DNA from: an uncultured Candidatus Melainabacteria bacterium
GTDB lineage: Bacteria > Cyanobacteriota > Vampirovibrionia > Gastranaerophilales > Gastranaerophilaceae
Assembly: GCA_932182025.1 (NCBI GenBank)
Contig: CAKNXK010000027.1
Span: forward strand, 124,001 to 188,000
DNA length: 64,000 nt
Direction of reading: 5' to 3'
Both the position numbers and the translations under genes were made by a program. This document shows, in pieces, positions 32,805 through 41,976 of the stretch. Under the pieces are notes generated by a model. That model was not told where the DNA came from. It saw only the letters and a program-made list of their open reading frames with translations, and did no database searches. Positions within the stretch are counted from its first letter, which is position 1; each line of letters opens with the position of its first letter.

Positions 32805-34128
32805 TTGTACAATCTAGAGCAACATCTGTTACAAAATCCATGTCTGCTTCTTCAATAATAAGAGGCGGGTTAAAATAGATTACATCACCGAGTGGTCTTA
32901 GAAGAACGCCTTTTTCGAGTGCCTTTTTGTAAATCTGATAGCCGGTTCGTTTTGTATAATCTAAAGGTTCTTTGGTTTCTTTATCTTTTACAAGCTCAAT
33001 TGCATTAATTAAGCCGATTGAGCGGACTTCTCCTACATTTTCAAGCGGTAAGAATTTTTCTTTGATGATTTGGTTGAAGTATTTCGCTCTTTTTTGCGCT
33101 TTCTCAATTATTTCTTCATCTTTTAAAATTCTAAGAACCTCAACCGCAGCAGAACATGCCAGAGGATTGCCTGCATAAGTATGAGAATGCATAAATGCTT
33201 TACCCTTCAAATAATCATCATAAAAAGCATCATAAATATTTTGGGTTGTAATAGCGACTGCCATTGGCATATATCCGCCTGTTAACCCTTTTGATAAGCA
33301 CATAATATCAGGGCTAACTCTCGCATGGTCAAAAGCAAACATTTTTCCTGTTCTGCCATAGCCGGTAGCAATTTCGTCTGCTATTAGATGTACATTATAT
33401 TTGTCACAAAGTTCTCTTAATTTTTTCAAATACAAAGGCGGATAAACTTTCATGCCGGCAGAACCTTGTAAAAGCGGCTCAACAATAATAGCTGCGGTTT
33501 CGTCCGCATATTGTTTAAAAGCTTCTTCGGCTTTGTGAAAACATTCGCAGCTGCAGTTATCACGACATTTTCCATAAGGGCATCTGAAACAGTCTGGACC
33601 GTCAATTCTTATTACATCTAATAATAATGGTTTATAGAGTTCTGAATACAAATCAACACCGCCAACCGCAAGTGCACCGAGGGTTTCACCGTGATATGCT
33701 TCTGAAAGTGCCATAAAACGTTTTTTTTGCGGATTTCCGGTTTGATAATGGTATTGGAAACTCATTTTTAATGACATTTCTATAGCAGAGGAGCCGTTAT
33801 CGGCAAAATTGAATTTACAAAGTCCTTTCGGTAAAACTTTTATTAGTTCCTGACACAAAGTAATAACTGTTTTGTGCGAAAAATTAGCAAAAATAACGTG
33901 TTCAAGCGTATCAATCTGTTTTTTTATGGCAGAATTAATTCTTGGATTGCAGTGTCCAAGAAGATTACACCACCATGAACTTATTACGTCTTTATAGCAT
34001 TTACCGTTGGTATCATAAAGATTTATACCTTCCCCATGTTCAATTACAATAGGAGGAAGTGTTTCATAGTCTTTCATTTGTGAACACGGATGCCATATAT
34101 ATTTCAAATCTTCTGCTTGCCAATCCAT
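32782..34128 (-). CDS. bioA: Adenosylmethionine-8-amino-7-oxononanoate aminotransferase
   Basis: 448 aa class III aminotransferase. IWHPCSQMKDYETLPPIVIE and SSWWCNLLGHCNPRINSAIK are BioA substrate-site motifs; LIADEIATGYGRTGKMFAFD carries the PLP aspartate and CLSKGLTGGYMPMAV the PLP lysine. A cysteine-rich insert (CFRCPYGKCRDNCSCECFHK, about residue 175) is unusual and could bind metal. Biotin pathway. AAGGAT precedes the start; bioD lies 2 bp upstream on the same strand. Confidence 0.95.
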   Translation of the reverse strand: MDWQAEDLKYIWHPCSQMKDYETLPPIVIEHGEGINLYDTNGKCYKDVISSWWCNLLGHCNPRINSAIKKQIDTLEHVIFANFSHKTVITLCQELIKVLPKGLCKFNFADNGSSAIEMSLKMSFQYHYQTGNPQKKRFMALSEAYHGETLGALAVGGVDLYSELYKPLLLDVIRIDGPDCFRCPYGKCRDNCSCECFHKAEEAFKQYADETAAIIVEPLLQGSAGMKVYPPLYLKKLRELCDKYNVHLIADEIATGYGRTGKMFAFDHARVSPDIMCLSKGLTGGYMPMAVAITTQNIYDAFYDDYLKGKAFMHSHTYAGNPLACSAAVEVLRILKDEEIIEKAQKRAKYFNQIIKEKFLPLENVGEVRSIGLINAIELVKDKETKEPLDYTKRTGYQIYKKALEKGVLLRPLGDVIYFNPPLIIEEADMDFVTDVALDCTIKQLYQN

Positions 34129-34130
34129 AA

Positions 34131-34805
34131 TTAATCCTTAAATAATCCTTCCAAAAGCATAATATCATTAGCATTTTTTGTTACTGTAGCAACAACATTT
34201 ATGCCTGTTAAATTTTCTACCTGTTCTAAATTGTCCCAATGCATAAAGTTGCTTGAGTCATAATTGTTTAGAATAATACCTTCGATTTCAATTCCATTGC
34301 TGCGTGCATATTCCACAGTCAGGAGGGTTGAGTTTATTGTTCCTAAGCCTGCATCCGCAATAATCAGAGTGCTTAATCCCAATTCCCAAATCAAATCTTT
34401 TAACAAATATTTTTCATCTTTTTCAATTTTTAACGGACAGGTAATACCTCCTGCCCCTTCAATTAAAAGATAATCGTATTTTTTATTCATTTGAGCAAAA
34501 TCATATTTAATTTTGTCAATGTCGATTTTTTGGTTAGCACGTTTTGCTGCAAGATGTGGAGAAACGGCTTCTTTCCACCAATACGAAACACATTCGTCTG
34601 CTGCAGCTGGAATTTGAGCCATATCAATTACGTAATTCGGGTCGCTGTCAACTAAATGTCCGCCGAGTTCAAAAACTCCGCTTACAACAGGTTTATAGTA
34701 TCCGCAGTTAAATCCTGCCTCTCTCATTTTTTTTACTATAAGAGCAGAGATATAAGTTTTTCCTATATCGGTTCCGGTTGCTGTTATAAAAATCTTCTTC
34801 GCCAT
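34131..34805 (-). CDS. bioD: Dethiobiotin synthetase
   Basis: 224 aa. P-loop ITATGTDIGKTYISALIV, then YYKPVVSGVF (substrate lysine), DSDPNYVIDMAQ and LLIEGAGGITCPL. Forms the ureido ring of biotin from DAPA, CO2 and ATP. Co-directional with cca upstream (9-bp gap) and bioA downstream. No bioF or bioB is in this window. Confidence 0.94.
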   Translation of the reverse strand: MAKKIFITATGTDIGKTYISALIVKKMREAGFNCGYYKPVVSGVFELGGHLVDSDPNYVIDMAQIPAAADECVSYWWKEAVSPHLAAKRANQKIDIDKIKYDFAQMNKKYDYLLIEGAGGITCPLKIEKDEKYLLKDLIWELGLSTLIIADAGLGTINSTLLTVEYARSNGIEIEGIILNNYDSSNFMHWDNLEQVENLTGINVVATVTKNANDIMLLEGLFKD

Positions 34806-34814
34806 ATCTAAAGG

Positions 34815-36164
34815 TTAGCACTTCAATAGTACAAATTCAATCGCTTCTTCTTTTGTATTAATTTCCCCGTTCAATTGCGCTTCATTTAAGGCTTTTATAA
34901 TATTTCCCAACTCGGGAGATTGTTTAATCCCCTTTAATTCCATTACTTCATATCCGCTAAGCAGTTTTGGAAGCGGTTTTATTGTTTCTCGTTTTTCAAG
35001 ATAAAAGTTGAGTAATTTGTCTAGTCCGTTTAAATTATTGTTGATTATTTCTTCCGTAATTGCTTCTCCGCGTGCTGAAAGTCTGTCAGCTTTGGCTAAA
35101 ACAATATTATCAATAACATTATTTTCCATTTTGCGTAAATAGCGCATCATGACTTTTTCATTCAAATCCGGTGCAGCAACAACATTTGAAGGGTAAATGT
35201 GGTTTTTTATCATGCAAGAAATATACTCAATTTGTTTTTTTGAAAACTTAAGACTGCGAAGGAACGGCACACACATTTTTGCGCCAACATCATCGTGCTT
35301 AATAAATCTATGACGTCCGTTTTCTTCAATTGTCCATGTTGAATATTTTCCGATATCGTGTAAAAATCCTGCAAGTTTGAGATGATTTATTCGTGAAAAT
35401 CCGCCAAAATCAATTTGGTCAAGATGTTGTTTGACAGAGTCAGATGAATTTTCGTACAGTTCTTCAATATTACGAACTGTTTCAACAACATGATGAAACA
35501 AATCTAAATGATGATGAGTATTTGGCGGTACTTTTTTCATTTCAGTAACATAAGGAACAAGTTTTTCTAACAATCCAAATTCATCCATTAAAATCAATGT
35601 TTTTGAAGCATTCTTTCCGCCAAACAGTTTAAGAAGCTCATACATAATTCGCTCTTTAGAAGGATTAAATGCCAGGTGCTTATATTTGTTAATTGCGGTT
35701 TTGAGCTCTTCTGCCATTTCAAAACCTGTTACAGAAATAAATCTAAACGCGCGTAAAACTCTAAGCGGATCATCTTCAAAGTTTTCGTCTTTAATATGCC
35801 TTAAAACACCGTTTTTTAAGTCGTTTAATCCGCCTGTAACATCAACAAATTCTTCTTTTTTTAAATCATACGCAATTGCATTGATTGTAAAATCACGGCG
35901 AAGCAAATCTTCTTCAATATTTCCGCCTTGAAGTTCTGAAATATCAAGATAGTTAATTTTGTCTTCCAAAACTACTCTATAGATTTTATTTTCTTCATCT
36001 AGGACAATAAATGTTCCGTTAATTTTTTTTGCAAATTCTTCTGCGCCAAGGATAGCAATATCTCTATCAACAGTAGTTTTACCCATTAAAAAATCTCTGA
36101 CAGCTCCGCCAACCAGATAACCTTCATTAATATTTTTTAGTACAAAATCATCCTTGATATTCAT
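34815..36164 (-). CDS. cca: CCA-adding tRNA nucleotidyltransferase / poly(A) polymerase family with HD domain
   Basis: 449 aa from ATG 36164 (a TTG two codons earlier is also possible). Head domain YLVGGAVRDFLMGKTTVDRD with the DxD metal pair, RRDFTINAIAYDL, and DPLRVLRAFRFISVTGFEMA; then a C-terminal HD hydrolase region (GFLHDIGKYSTW, FIKHDDVGAKM). Class II nucleotidyltransferase; the tRNAs here are of mixed type, tRNA-Ser with and tRNA-Leu without an encoded CCA, so a CCA-adding enzyme is needed. The start overlaps rsmE by 17 bp. Confidence 0.88.
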   Translation of the reverse strand: MNIKDDFVLKNINEGYLVGGAVRDFLMGKTTVDRDIAILGAEEFAKKINGTFIVLDEENKIYRVVLEDKINYLDISELQGGNIEEDLLRRDFTINAIAYDLKKEEFVDVTGGLNDLKNGVLRHIKDENFEDDPLRVLRAFRFISVTGFEMAEELKTAINKYKHLAFNPSKERIMYELLKLFGGKNASKTLILMDEFGLLEKLVPYVTEMKKVPPNTHHHLDLFHHVVETVRNIEELYENSSDSVKQHLDQIDFGGFSRINHLKLAGFLHDIGKYSTWTIEENGRHRFIKHDDVGAKMCVPFLRSLKFSKKQIEYISCMIKNHIYPSNVVAAPDLNEKVMMRYLRKMENNVIDNIVLAKADRLSARGEAITEEIINNNLNGLDKLLNFYLEKRETIKPLPKLLSGYEVMELKGIKQSPELGNIIKALNEAQLNGEINTKEEAIEFVLLKC

Positions 36165-36879
36165 AGACAATATTTCCTAAAGTTATAATTACAGCGGTTT
36201 CAGCTTTCAAAATCAAATCTCCTAAACTAATAAGAGGAAGATTGTTTTCTTTAAAATAATCAAATTCTTTTTGAGAAAATCCGCCTTCCGGCCCGATTAT
36301 TGCAAGAACTTTTTCTCCTTTTTTTATCGGGTTTTGGGTTAAGAAGTCTTTCAAAGTAATCTCTGTTGAGCGTTCTGCAAGTACAAGAATTTTATCAAAA
36401 TCGAGTTTTAAAACTTCTTCCAAAGTTGTCGGCTCAAAACAAGTTGGGACTTTTGAACGCTCACATTGTTTGCAGGCTTCAAACATAACTTTTTGCCATT
36501 TTTCGTGTTTTTTGGCTAAAACAGATGATGCTAATGCGCAATTATCGGTTATAACGGGATAAACTCCTTGTGCTCCGAGTTCTGTAGCTTTTTCCATAAT
36601 TGTTAGTTGTGCATCACTTCTTAATGGACTTTGAGCAAGATACAAATCAAAATCCAAATTACGTTTTGAGGGGTAAAAGTTCTGGATTTCGCAAACAATT
36701 TCAGAGTTTGTAATCTCTTTTATCATGGTTTCGTATTGGATTTGGTTTTCATCGATTAATAACAAATTTTCGCCGACTCTTGCACGAAGTGCACGTGCGA
36801 TATGACGATAGTTTTCGTTATCGTTAATTGTTATTAAGTTGTCGTTTTTGTCAGTTGATTTAACAAAAAAGTGAGGCAT
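36148..36879 (-). CDS. rsmE: 16S rRNA m3U1498 methyltransferase RsmE
   Basis: 243 aa SPOUT methyltransferase. N-terminal PUA-like part (HIARALRARVGENLLLIDEN), then EKATELGAQGVYPVITDNCA, ACKQCERSKVPTCFEP and the knot IGPEGGFSQKEFDYFKENN, LISLGDLILKAETAVI. Methylates U1498 of 16S rRNA in the 30S subunit. Starts 2 bp after the MATE gene, and the cca start lies inside its end, so the three are one transcript. Confidence 0.94.
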   Translation of the reverse strand: MPHFFVKSTDKNDNLITINDNENYRHIARALRARVGENLLLIDENQIQYETMIKEITNSEIVCEIQNFYPSKRNLDFDLYLAQSPLRSDAQLTIMEKATELGAQGVYPVITDNCALASSVLAKKHEKWQKVMFEACKQCERSKVPTCFEPTTLEEVLKLDFDKILVLAERSTEITLKDFLTQNPIKKGEKVLAIIGPEGGFSQKEFDYFKENNLPLISLGDLILKAETAVIITLGNIVYEYQG

Positions 36880-36881
36880 TT

Positions 36882-38189
36882 TTATCCTTCCATAAGTTTA
36901 AATTTCTTTCTCAAATCCAAAGCCATTATTGTACAAAGAATTATAGCAGCAACAATGAGTGCTGACCAGAACCCTATTAAGTAAAGTTTGAAATACAATC
37001 CCAATAAGCATCCCAACGGTAATGCAATAAACCAGTATGCTATAAGGTTCGATATCATAACAATTTTAGTTTGTTTTAAACCTCTGAAAATCCCTGCAAG
37101 TGCAGCTTGTAATCCGTCAAAAATCTGCATAAAGCACAATAAATAAATAACGGGAACACAAACTTGAATAAGCACAGGGTCTTTGGTAAATAATCCTGCA
37201 ATAATCCCAGGTGCAGCAGCGACAACAACTGCTGAACAAGCCATAAAACCGCCGGATAATTGAAGTGCAGTAAAAGCATATTCTTTTAACGCTTTAAAAT
37301 CTTTTGCTCCGTTAGTAAATCCGACTTTTACAGCGCCGGCATTACCCAGTGCAAGCGGTATCATAAATGAAACAGAAGTAATTGTGCAGACAATGTTCAT
37401 TGCAGCAGCATAAACCCCTGAAATTCTTCCTAAAATAACGGTCATACCATTAAATGCAACAAATTCTATCATGATTGCAAGAGATGATGGAGTACCAACT
37501 TTGAGTAAATCAATATAATAGTTTTTGTCCTTGTGATGTTTAATTTTAACTTTTTTGAAACAGTATAAGAACAAAACTATTCCCATAAAATAACGTGTGA
37601 TTAAACTGGCAATAGCAAGCCCTGCAGCTCCCATTTCAGGAATAGCACCATATCCAAAAACAAAAAGAATATTTAATATTACGTTTAAAAATATACAAAA
37701 AACGGTTAAAAGATTTGGAAACAGAACTATCTCAAATGCTTGTAAAAACTCTTTTGACATACAATGCAAATAAGCACCAAATACCGAAAACGCAGTTATA
37801 AAGAAATATTCTTTAATCATAGGATTTAAATGTTCTTCAAATCCTAAAGAGTCAATAAACGGTATGCATGCCAGTATTACCAGTGAAATGACCAAAGAAG
37901 CAAGTGCAGTAAACTTCAAAGAAGGATAAAAATATTTTTCAGGCTCTTTGTTTGCACCGCGGTAATTTGATAATATTGGTGAAATACTGATTAGAATACC
38001 AATTCCAAACATTGTAATACAATTTATAATAGCTGTTGCAAGACTAATTGCGGCAAGTGTATCTGTCGAATGTCTGCCTGCAACAATAACATCTCCAACA
38101 CCGATTAAAATAAACCCAAGGTTTCCAAGAATAATGGGTAAGGCTATGTGTAATAAATCTTTGATATAAAATAATTTCTGTTTAAACAT
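36882..38189 (-). CDS. MATE-family multidrug/solute efflux transporter
   Basis: 435 aa with about 12 membrane segments in two repeats, the MATE layout. N-terminal half has ALPIILGNLGFILIGVGDVI and SISPILSNYRGA; the second half SLAIMIEFVAFNGMTVILG and IPLALGNAGAVKVGFTNGA. Exports cationic drugs or metabolites using Na+ or H+. No Shine-Dalgarno; TAATAT lies about 7 nt before ATG. Head of the MATE-rsmE-cca-bioD-bioA run. Confidence 0.9.
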   Translation of the reverse strand: MFKQKLFYIKDLLHIALPIILGNLGFILIGVGDVIVAGRHSTDTLAAISLATAIINCITMFGIGILISISPILSNYRGANKEPEKYFYPSLKFTALASLVISLVILACIPFIDSLGFEEHLNPMIKEYFFITAFSVFGAYLHCMSKEFLQAFEIVLFPNLLTVFCIFLNVILNILFVFGYGAIPEMGAAGLAIASLITRYFMGIVLFLYCFKKVKIKHHKDKNYYIDLLKVGTPSSLAIMIEFVAFNGMTVILGRISGVYAAAMNIVCTITSVSFMIPLALGNAGAVKVGFTNGAKDFKALKEYAFTALQLSGGFMACSAVVVAAAPGIIAGLFTKDPVLIQVCVPVIYLLCFMQIFDGLQAALAGIFRGLKQTKIVMISNLIAYWFIALPLGCLLGLYFKLYLIGFWSALIVAAIILCTIMALDLRKKFKLMEG

Positions 38190-38250
38190 AATACTTATAT
38201 TAACCCAAATATATCTGTTTAGGAAACCTCTTTTGTGCTAGATTTTAACC

Positions 38251-39126
38251 ATGAGAAGAAAAATCAAAGGAATATTAAACGGAATAATTGCATCAGTTAG
38301 TTATGGAACTAATCCGCTTTTTGCACTCCCTCTTTATTCCAAAGGAATTGGGGTTAATTCTGTTTTGTTTTACAGATATGCTTTTGCTGTAGTAATTTAT
38401 GGGATTTGGATAAAATTTTTCAAAAAAACTTCTTTAAAAATTAATTGGAAAGAAGGTTTGTGGCTTTTGCTTTTTGGTCTTTTGTTTTCAGGTTCATCGC
38501 TTACTTTGTTTGATGCGTTTAACTATATTGATGCAGGTTTAGCGTGTACTATTCTTTTTGTTTATCCGATTATGGTTGCGATAATCATGGCATTGTTTTT
38601 TAAAGAAAAGGTTTCTTTTGTCACAATTTGTTCTATTATTTTGACCACAATAGGTATTTATATGCTATATAAAGGAGGTGCTTCTCTTAACCCGCGCGGG
38701 GTAGGATTGGTTTTTGCATCAGCTCTTTTGTATGCACTTTATATTGTTGGAGTAAAAAATGTAAAAATAGTTAAACATATAAAGGCAGATAAATTAACCT
38801 TTTATGTAATGCTTTTTGGTTTGATTTTATATATTGTAAATCTTAAATTTTGTACCGAATTACAGTTTTTGCAGTCACCTTTTCAATGGTTATGTGCTTT
38901 TGCACTAGCTATAATTCCTACAATAATTTCTCTGGAAACAATTACAATAGCGATTAAGTTTGTCGGTTCAACAACAACTGCAATTTTAGGTGCCCTAGAA
39001 CCTTTAACTGCCATATTTTTCGGAGTAACGTTATTTGGAGAACAGTTAACCATCAGAATTTGTATTGGCATATTGTTAATTTTATCAGGTGTTTTGTTTT
39101 TGGTTACGAATAAAATCAGAAAGTAG
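38251..39126 (+). CDS. EamA/DMT-family transporter
   Basis: 291 aa, ten predicted membrane segments in two EamA repeats (NGIIASVSYGTNPLFALPLY, and later NPRGVGLVFASALLYALYIV). Conserved segments such as LEPLTAIFFGVTLFGEQLT are typical. Probably exports an amino acid or metabolite; substrate unknown. No Shine-Dalgarno: extended -10 TGC-TAGATT ends 6 nt before ATG, suggesting leaderless translation. Its last 42 bp overlap the convergent acyltransferase. Confidence 0.88.
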   Translation: MRRKIKGILNGIIASVSYGTNPLFALPLYSKGIGVNSVLFYRYAFAVVIYGIWIKFFKKTSLKINWKEGLWLLLFGLLFSGSSLTLFDAFNYIDAGLACTILFVYPIMVAIIMALFFKEKVSFVTICSIILTTIGIYMLYKGGASLNPRGVGLVFASALLYALYIVGVKNVKIVKHIKADKLTFYVMLFGLILYIVNLKFCTELQFLQSPFQWLCAFALAIIPTIISLETITIAIKFVGSTTTAILGALEPLTAIFFGVTLFGEQLTIRICIGILLILSGVLFLVTNKIRK

Positions 39127-40104
39127 AGTTATTGTAATTATTCCAACGATAAAATAAAAATAAGTAGTTTTTAAAGGACAATAAAACCAATAAATATCTG
39201 AATTATTTTTTACATCAAACGGTATTCCTTTGATAGCAAGGATTGAATACGTTATTATATTAAACACAAGCAAATGATTTGCCATAATGTGATAGGTATT
39301 CTGTCCTATTTTTTGCAAGAAATTCCAATTTTTGATTTGCTCGTAAAGAGTATTAACAAGAAAAAGACTTATCCAAATCCCTGTAAAACTCGTAATTATT
39401 GGTACAATCCAATTATCAAATTCACCCCAGACAAGAATGTAGCTTAAACCAATTCCATCCATTGCTGTATAGTCTTTATTTGTAAGCCATAAAACGGATT
39501 GTAGAGCCAGAACAAATCCAAGTATTTTGAAAGAAAAAATATTAATCTTCTCTTCTATTTTAGTTTTGTATAAATAACCAGCTTCTATAAATAAGAAAGA
39601 AAACATTGTTCTTAAAAGATAAAGTATCCATAAATTATCTGCATATTTACCAAGCTGAATAGCAATTAGAGCAAAGGCAAAATACCAGAAAATATTGAGA
39701 TGTTTATGAATAATTTTATAAAGAATTAAACTAGTAAATAATTGAGGAACAAACCATAATGGTGATATCAAATCCAGTTGATGTCCTGTCAGAAACGGCA
39801 TTAGAAATTCGTTTTTAAAAGTTACCGGCATGCCCCAAAATTTACCGATTATCGGGGTTATTAACAAAGTAATTCCCAAATATATTATGGCGTATAGAAT
39901 ATATGGTTTCATCAAACTTTTAAATCTGCGTTTAAAATACTCAATAAAACTATAATCCGGTTTGAATAACATTCCAGCAATAAAAAAGAAAAGCACAACC
40001 TGAAACGAATACGGCGGAAACATCGGGATTAAAGCGAATTCCAAATGTCCGCTTACAACAAGTAAAATTGCTAGAGCTTTTAAGATATTGATTTTGTTAT
40101 TCAT
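39085..40104 (-). CDS. Acyltransferase-3 family membrane O-acyltransferase
   Basis: 339 aa from ATG 40104, which overlaps the stop of the upstream gene as ATGA. About ten membrane segments. N-terminal ILKALAILLVVSGHLEFALI carries the catalytic histidine of the AT3 family, and FFIAGMLFKPDYSFIEYFKR RF-type basic loop follows. Family members acetylate LPS or exopolysaccharide sugars; the neighbouring sugar O-acetyltransferase supports a role in glycan modification. Confidence 0.87.
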   Translation of the reverse strand: MNNKINILKALAILLVVSGHLEFALIPMFPPYSFQVVLFFFIAGMLFKPDYSFIEYFKRRFKSLMKPYILYAIIYLGITLLITPIIGKFWGMPVTFKNEFLMPFLTGHQLDLISPLWFVPQLFTSLILYKIIHKHLNIFWYFAFALIAIQLGKYADNLWILYLLRTMFSFLFIEAGYLYKTKIEEKINIFSFKILGFVLALQSVLWLTNKDYTAMDGIGLSYILVWGEFDNWIVPIITSFTGIWISLFLVNTLYEQIKNWNFLQKIGQNTYHIMANHLLVFNIITYSILAIKGIPFDVKNNSDIYWFYCPLKTTYFYFIVGIITITLLSDFIRNQKQNT

Positions 40105-40634
40105 AATTGTTTTAAAATTTTGCAAGGGTTTCCAACGGCAACAACATTCGAAGGAATGTCTTTTGTTACAACACTGCCCGCACCGATTACAACATTATCA
40201 CCAATTGTAACGCCGCTTATTACAGTCACCCCTCCGCCAAACCAAACATTATTACCAACTTTTATAGGTTTTGCGTATTCTAACCATTGATTACGTCTTT
40301 CAGCATCAAGCGGATGTTCTGCCGTATAAAAACCGCAATTTGGTCCGATAAAAACATTGTCGCCAAAAGTTACTTTTGCAGGGTCGAGAATTACTAAATT
40401 ATGATTTGAATAGAAATTTTCACCAAGCTCAATGTTATAACCGTAATCACAAAAGAAATTTGGTTCAATCTGAAATGTTTCACCTGTTTTGCCAAATAAT
40501 TCCTTTAGATATTTTTTATCTAGTTTAGAATTATACTTACGACACAACTCTTTTGCCCGATTTCGTTCTTCCGGCAAAGTTTCTAACATTGGATTATACC
40601 AATCTCCCGATAACATTTTTTCTTTTTCGTTCAT
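40101..40634 (-). CDS. Maltose/galactoside O-acetyltransferase family (left-handed beta-helix)
   Basis: 177 aa. N-terminal Maa/GAT domain (KMLSGDWYNPMLETLPEERN) and hexapeptide repeats (IELGENFYSNHNLVILDPAK, VWFGGGVTVISGVTIGDNVV) ending in PCKILKQL. Conserved histidine in FYTAEHPLDAERR is the catalytic base. Transfers acetyl from acetyl-CoA to a sugar hydroxyl. Translationally coupled to the membrane acyltransferase downstream. Confidence 0.92.
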   Translation of the reverse strand: MNEKEKMLSGDWYNPMLETLPEERNRAKELCRKYNSKLDKKYLKELFGKTGETFQIEPNFFCDYGYNIELGENFYSNHNLVILDPAKVTFGDNVFIGPNCGFYTAEHPLDAERRNQWLEYAKPIKVGNNVWFGGGVTVISGVTIGDNVVIGAGSVVTKDIPSNVVAVGNPCKILKQL

Positions 40635-40706
40635 GTCTTTATTTTAAGTAAATGCTTGTATTTGTGTCAAGTATAGTATAGAATTTATCTTAACAAGGAG
40701 TACATT

Positions 40707-41042
40707 ATGAAAACATCGGCAATTAAACCATTGGTAGAGTTGAAAAATTTGCCGGAACAGCTTCAGCACCAACGCAATTTTTTGGAACAATATGCTAAAG
40801 AAAATAATTTGAGCAGATTATCTGTTACGCGGGCTCAAGAGAACAAATATTTACCCCGCAATGATATGTATGTAACTCTTGCTGCTCAGTCAGGAAAAGC
40901 AACTCTTTTATCAGGAACAGATGTTTTTATTGTAAGCAAAGAGGAAAAAAATTCTACAATTTTAGAAAAGATTTTAGACTCTCTAGCTAAAGCAACAATA
41001 AGGGTTAAAGCAAAAATTTTTCAAGAAAAAAAGGACTCTTAA
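40707..41042 (+). CDS. Hypothetical 111-aa protein
   Basis: AAGGAG Shine-Dalgarno supports the start. N-terminal half is helical and charged (LKNLPEQLQHQRNFLEQYAK), the rest mixed with beta-like MYVTLAAQSGKATLLSGTDV and a basic C-terminus. No known domain, signal peptide or membrane segment. It has a palindromic terminator overlapping its stop codon. Stands alone between divergent genes. Confidence 0.55.
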   Translation: MKTSAIKPLVELKNLPEQLQHQRNFLEQYAKENNLSRLSVTRAQENKYLPRNDMYVTLAAQSGKATLLSGTDVFIVSKEEKNSTILEKILDSLAKATIRVKAKIFQEKKDS

Positions 41043-41053
41043 GAGTCCTTTTT
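41031..41053. terminator. Bidirectional terminator between 111-aa and M48 protease genes
   Basis: AAGGACTCTT and AAGAGTCCTT form a perfect 10-bp palindrome with T-runs on both sides; it contains the stop codon of the upstream gene and ends just before the M48 protease stop. Confidence 0.85.
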
Positions 41054-41057
41054 GTTA

Positions 41058-41903
41058 TTAATATGAAATTGCTCTGATTACATTGAATGATTTATCCCAT
41101 CCGTTTGAATCTTTAGCAGTTTTATATTTTTCCATTTTTGCAGCGCGTTTTGCTTTTAATTTTTCCTGACTCTTGTTGAATTTTGCTAGCAATTTAGGGT
41201 TTTCGTTTCTTTCTTTAACGATAGGCCCTGCATAAGCCATAAATTTCTTATATGAATCAGTTGTGTAACCCAATTTCGTTTTAGCAGGATAAGTGTAAGT
41301 TATGTAGTCATAAAGATACATTGTTCTTTTATCACTTGAAGGATGAGTTGATGTAAAATCTTTGTAGCATCCGCCGATTTTGAATAATACTGATACCATC
41401 GCAAGCGGATTATAACCTGCTTTTGTCATTAAATCAACGCCTGTAATATCAGCTTCATATTCTTCTACTCTTGACATTTTAAGCATTGTTAAATTGTTAG
41501 CAGAATTCGCTGCAAGTCTCATGCCTGCACTCATATTAGTGTTTGCAATAGCTGTAGCAGTTACTGTTCCTACAACATTTTGTTTTGCTACGTGGTGGTT
41601 AACAATATGTCCGATTTCGTGAGCAATAACACCTGCAAGTTCAGCATCATTATCAACAAATTTTAGCAAACCTGTATAAACACAAATTTGTTTATCTGCA
41701 TTTGCAAACGCATTGATTTCATCTGTTTCAATAACTTTGAACTCAATTTTTGTAGGTAAATTGTTTTTTGCAAGCAAAGCTTTACCAATTCTGTTAACTC
41801 TGTCAACATTTGCTTTTGTTGTCCAGTTTGTTGTAGTTGCAGCATTTGCAGCTACGTACATACTCATAAAAAATGCAATGAATAAGCCTAAAATCTTTTT
41901 CAT
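41058..41903 (-). CDS. Secreted M48-family zinc metalloprotease
   Basis: 281 aa from ATG 41903 (GGGAG upstream); the longer frame to 41945 has no signal. Signal peptide MKKILGLFIAFFMSMYVAAN, then the zinc site HEIGH in LAGVIAHEIGHIVNHHVAKQ and the third ligand Glu in MSRVEEYEADITGVDLMTKA. THPSSDKRTMYL is the conserved end block. Single-domain BepA/LoiP-like enzyme acting in the periplasm or outer membrane on misfolded proteins. Basic C-terminal tail (EKLKAKRAAKMEKYK). Confidence 0.92.
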   Translation of the reverse strand: MKKILGLFIAFFMSMYVAANAATTTNWTTKANVDRVNRIGKALLAKNNLPTKIEFKVIETDEINAFANADKQICVYTGLLKFVDNDAELAGVIAHEIGHIVNHHVAKQNVVGTVTATAIANTNMSAGMRLAANSANNLTMLKMSRVEEYEADITGVDLMTKAGYNPLAMVSVLFKIGGCYKDFTSTHPSSDKRTMYLYDYITYTYPAKTKLGYTTDSYKKFMAYAGPIVKERNENPKLLAKFNKSQEKLKAKRAAKMEKYKTAKDSNGWDKSFNVIRAISY

Positions 41904-41976
41904 AAAATTCTCCCAATAGACTATTACCAAAAATATTATAGTCAAAAAAAATTTTGCTTCATGCTATTATTGCAAT

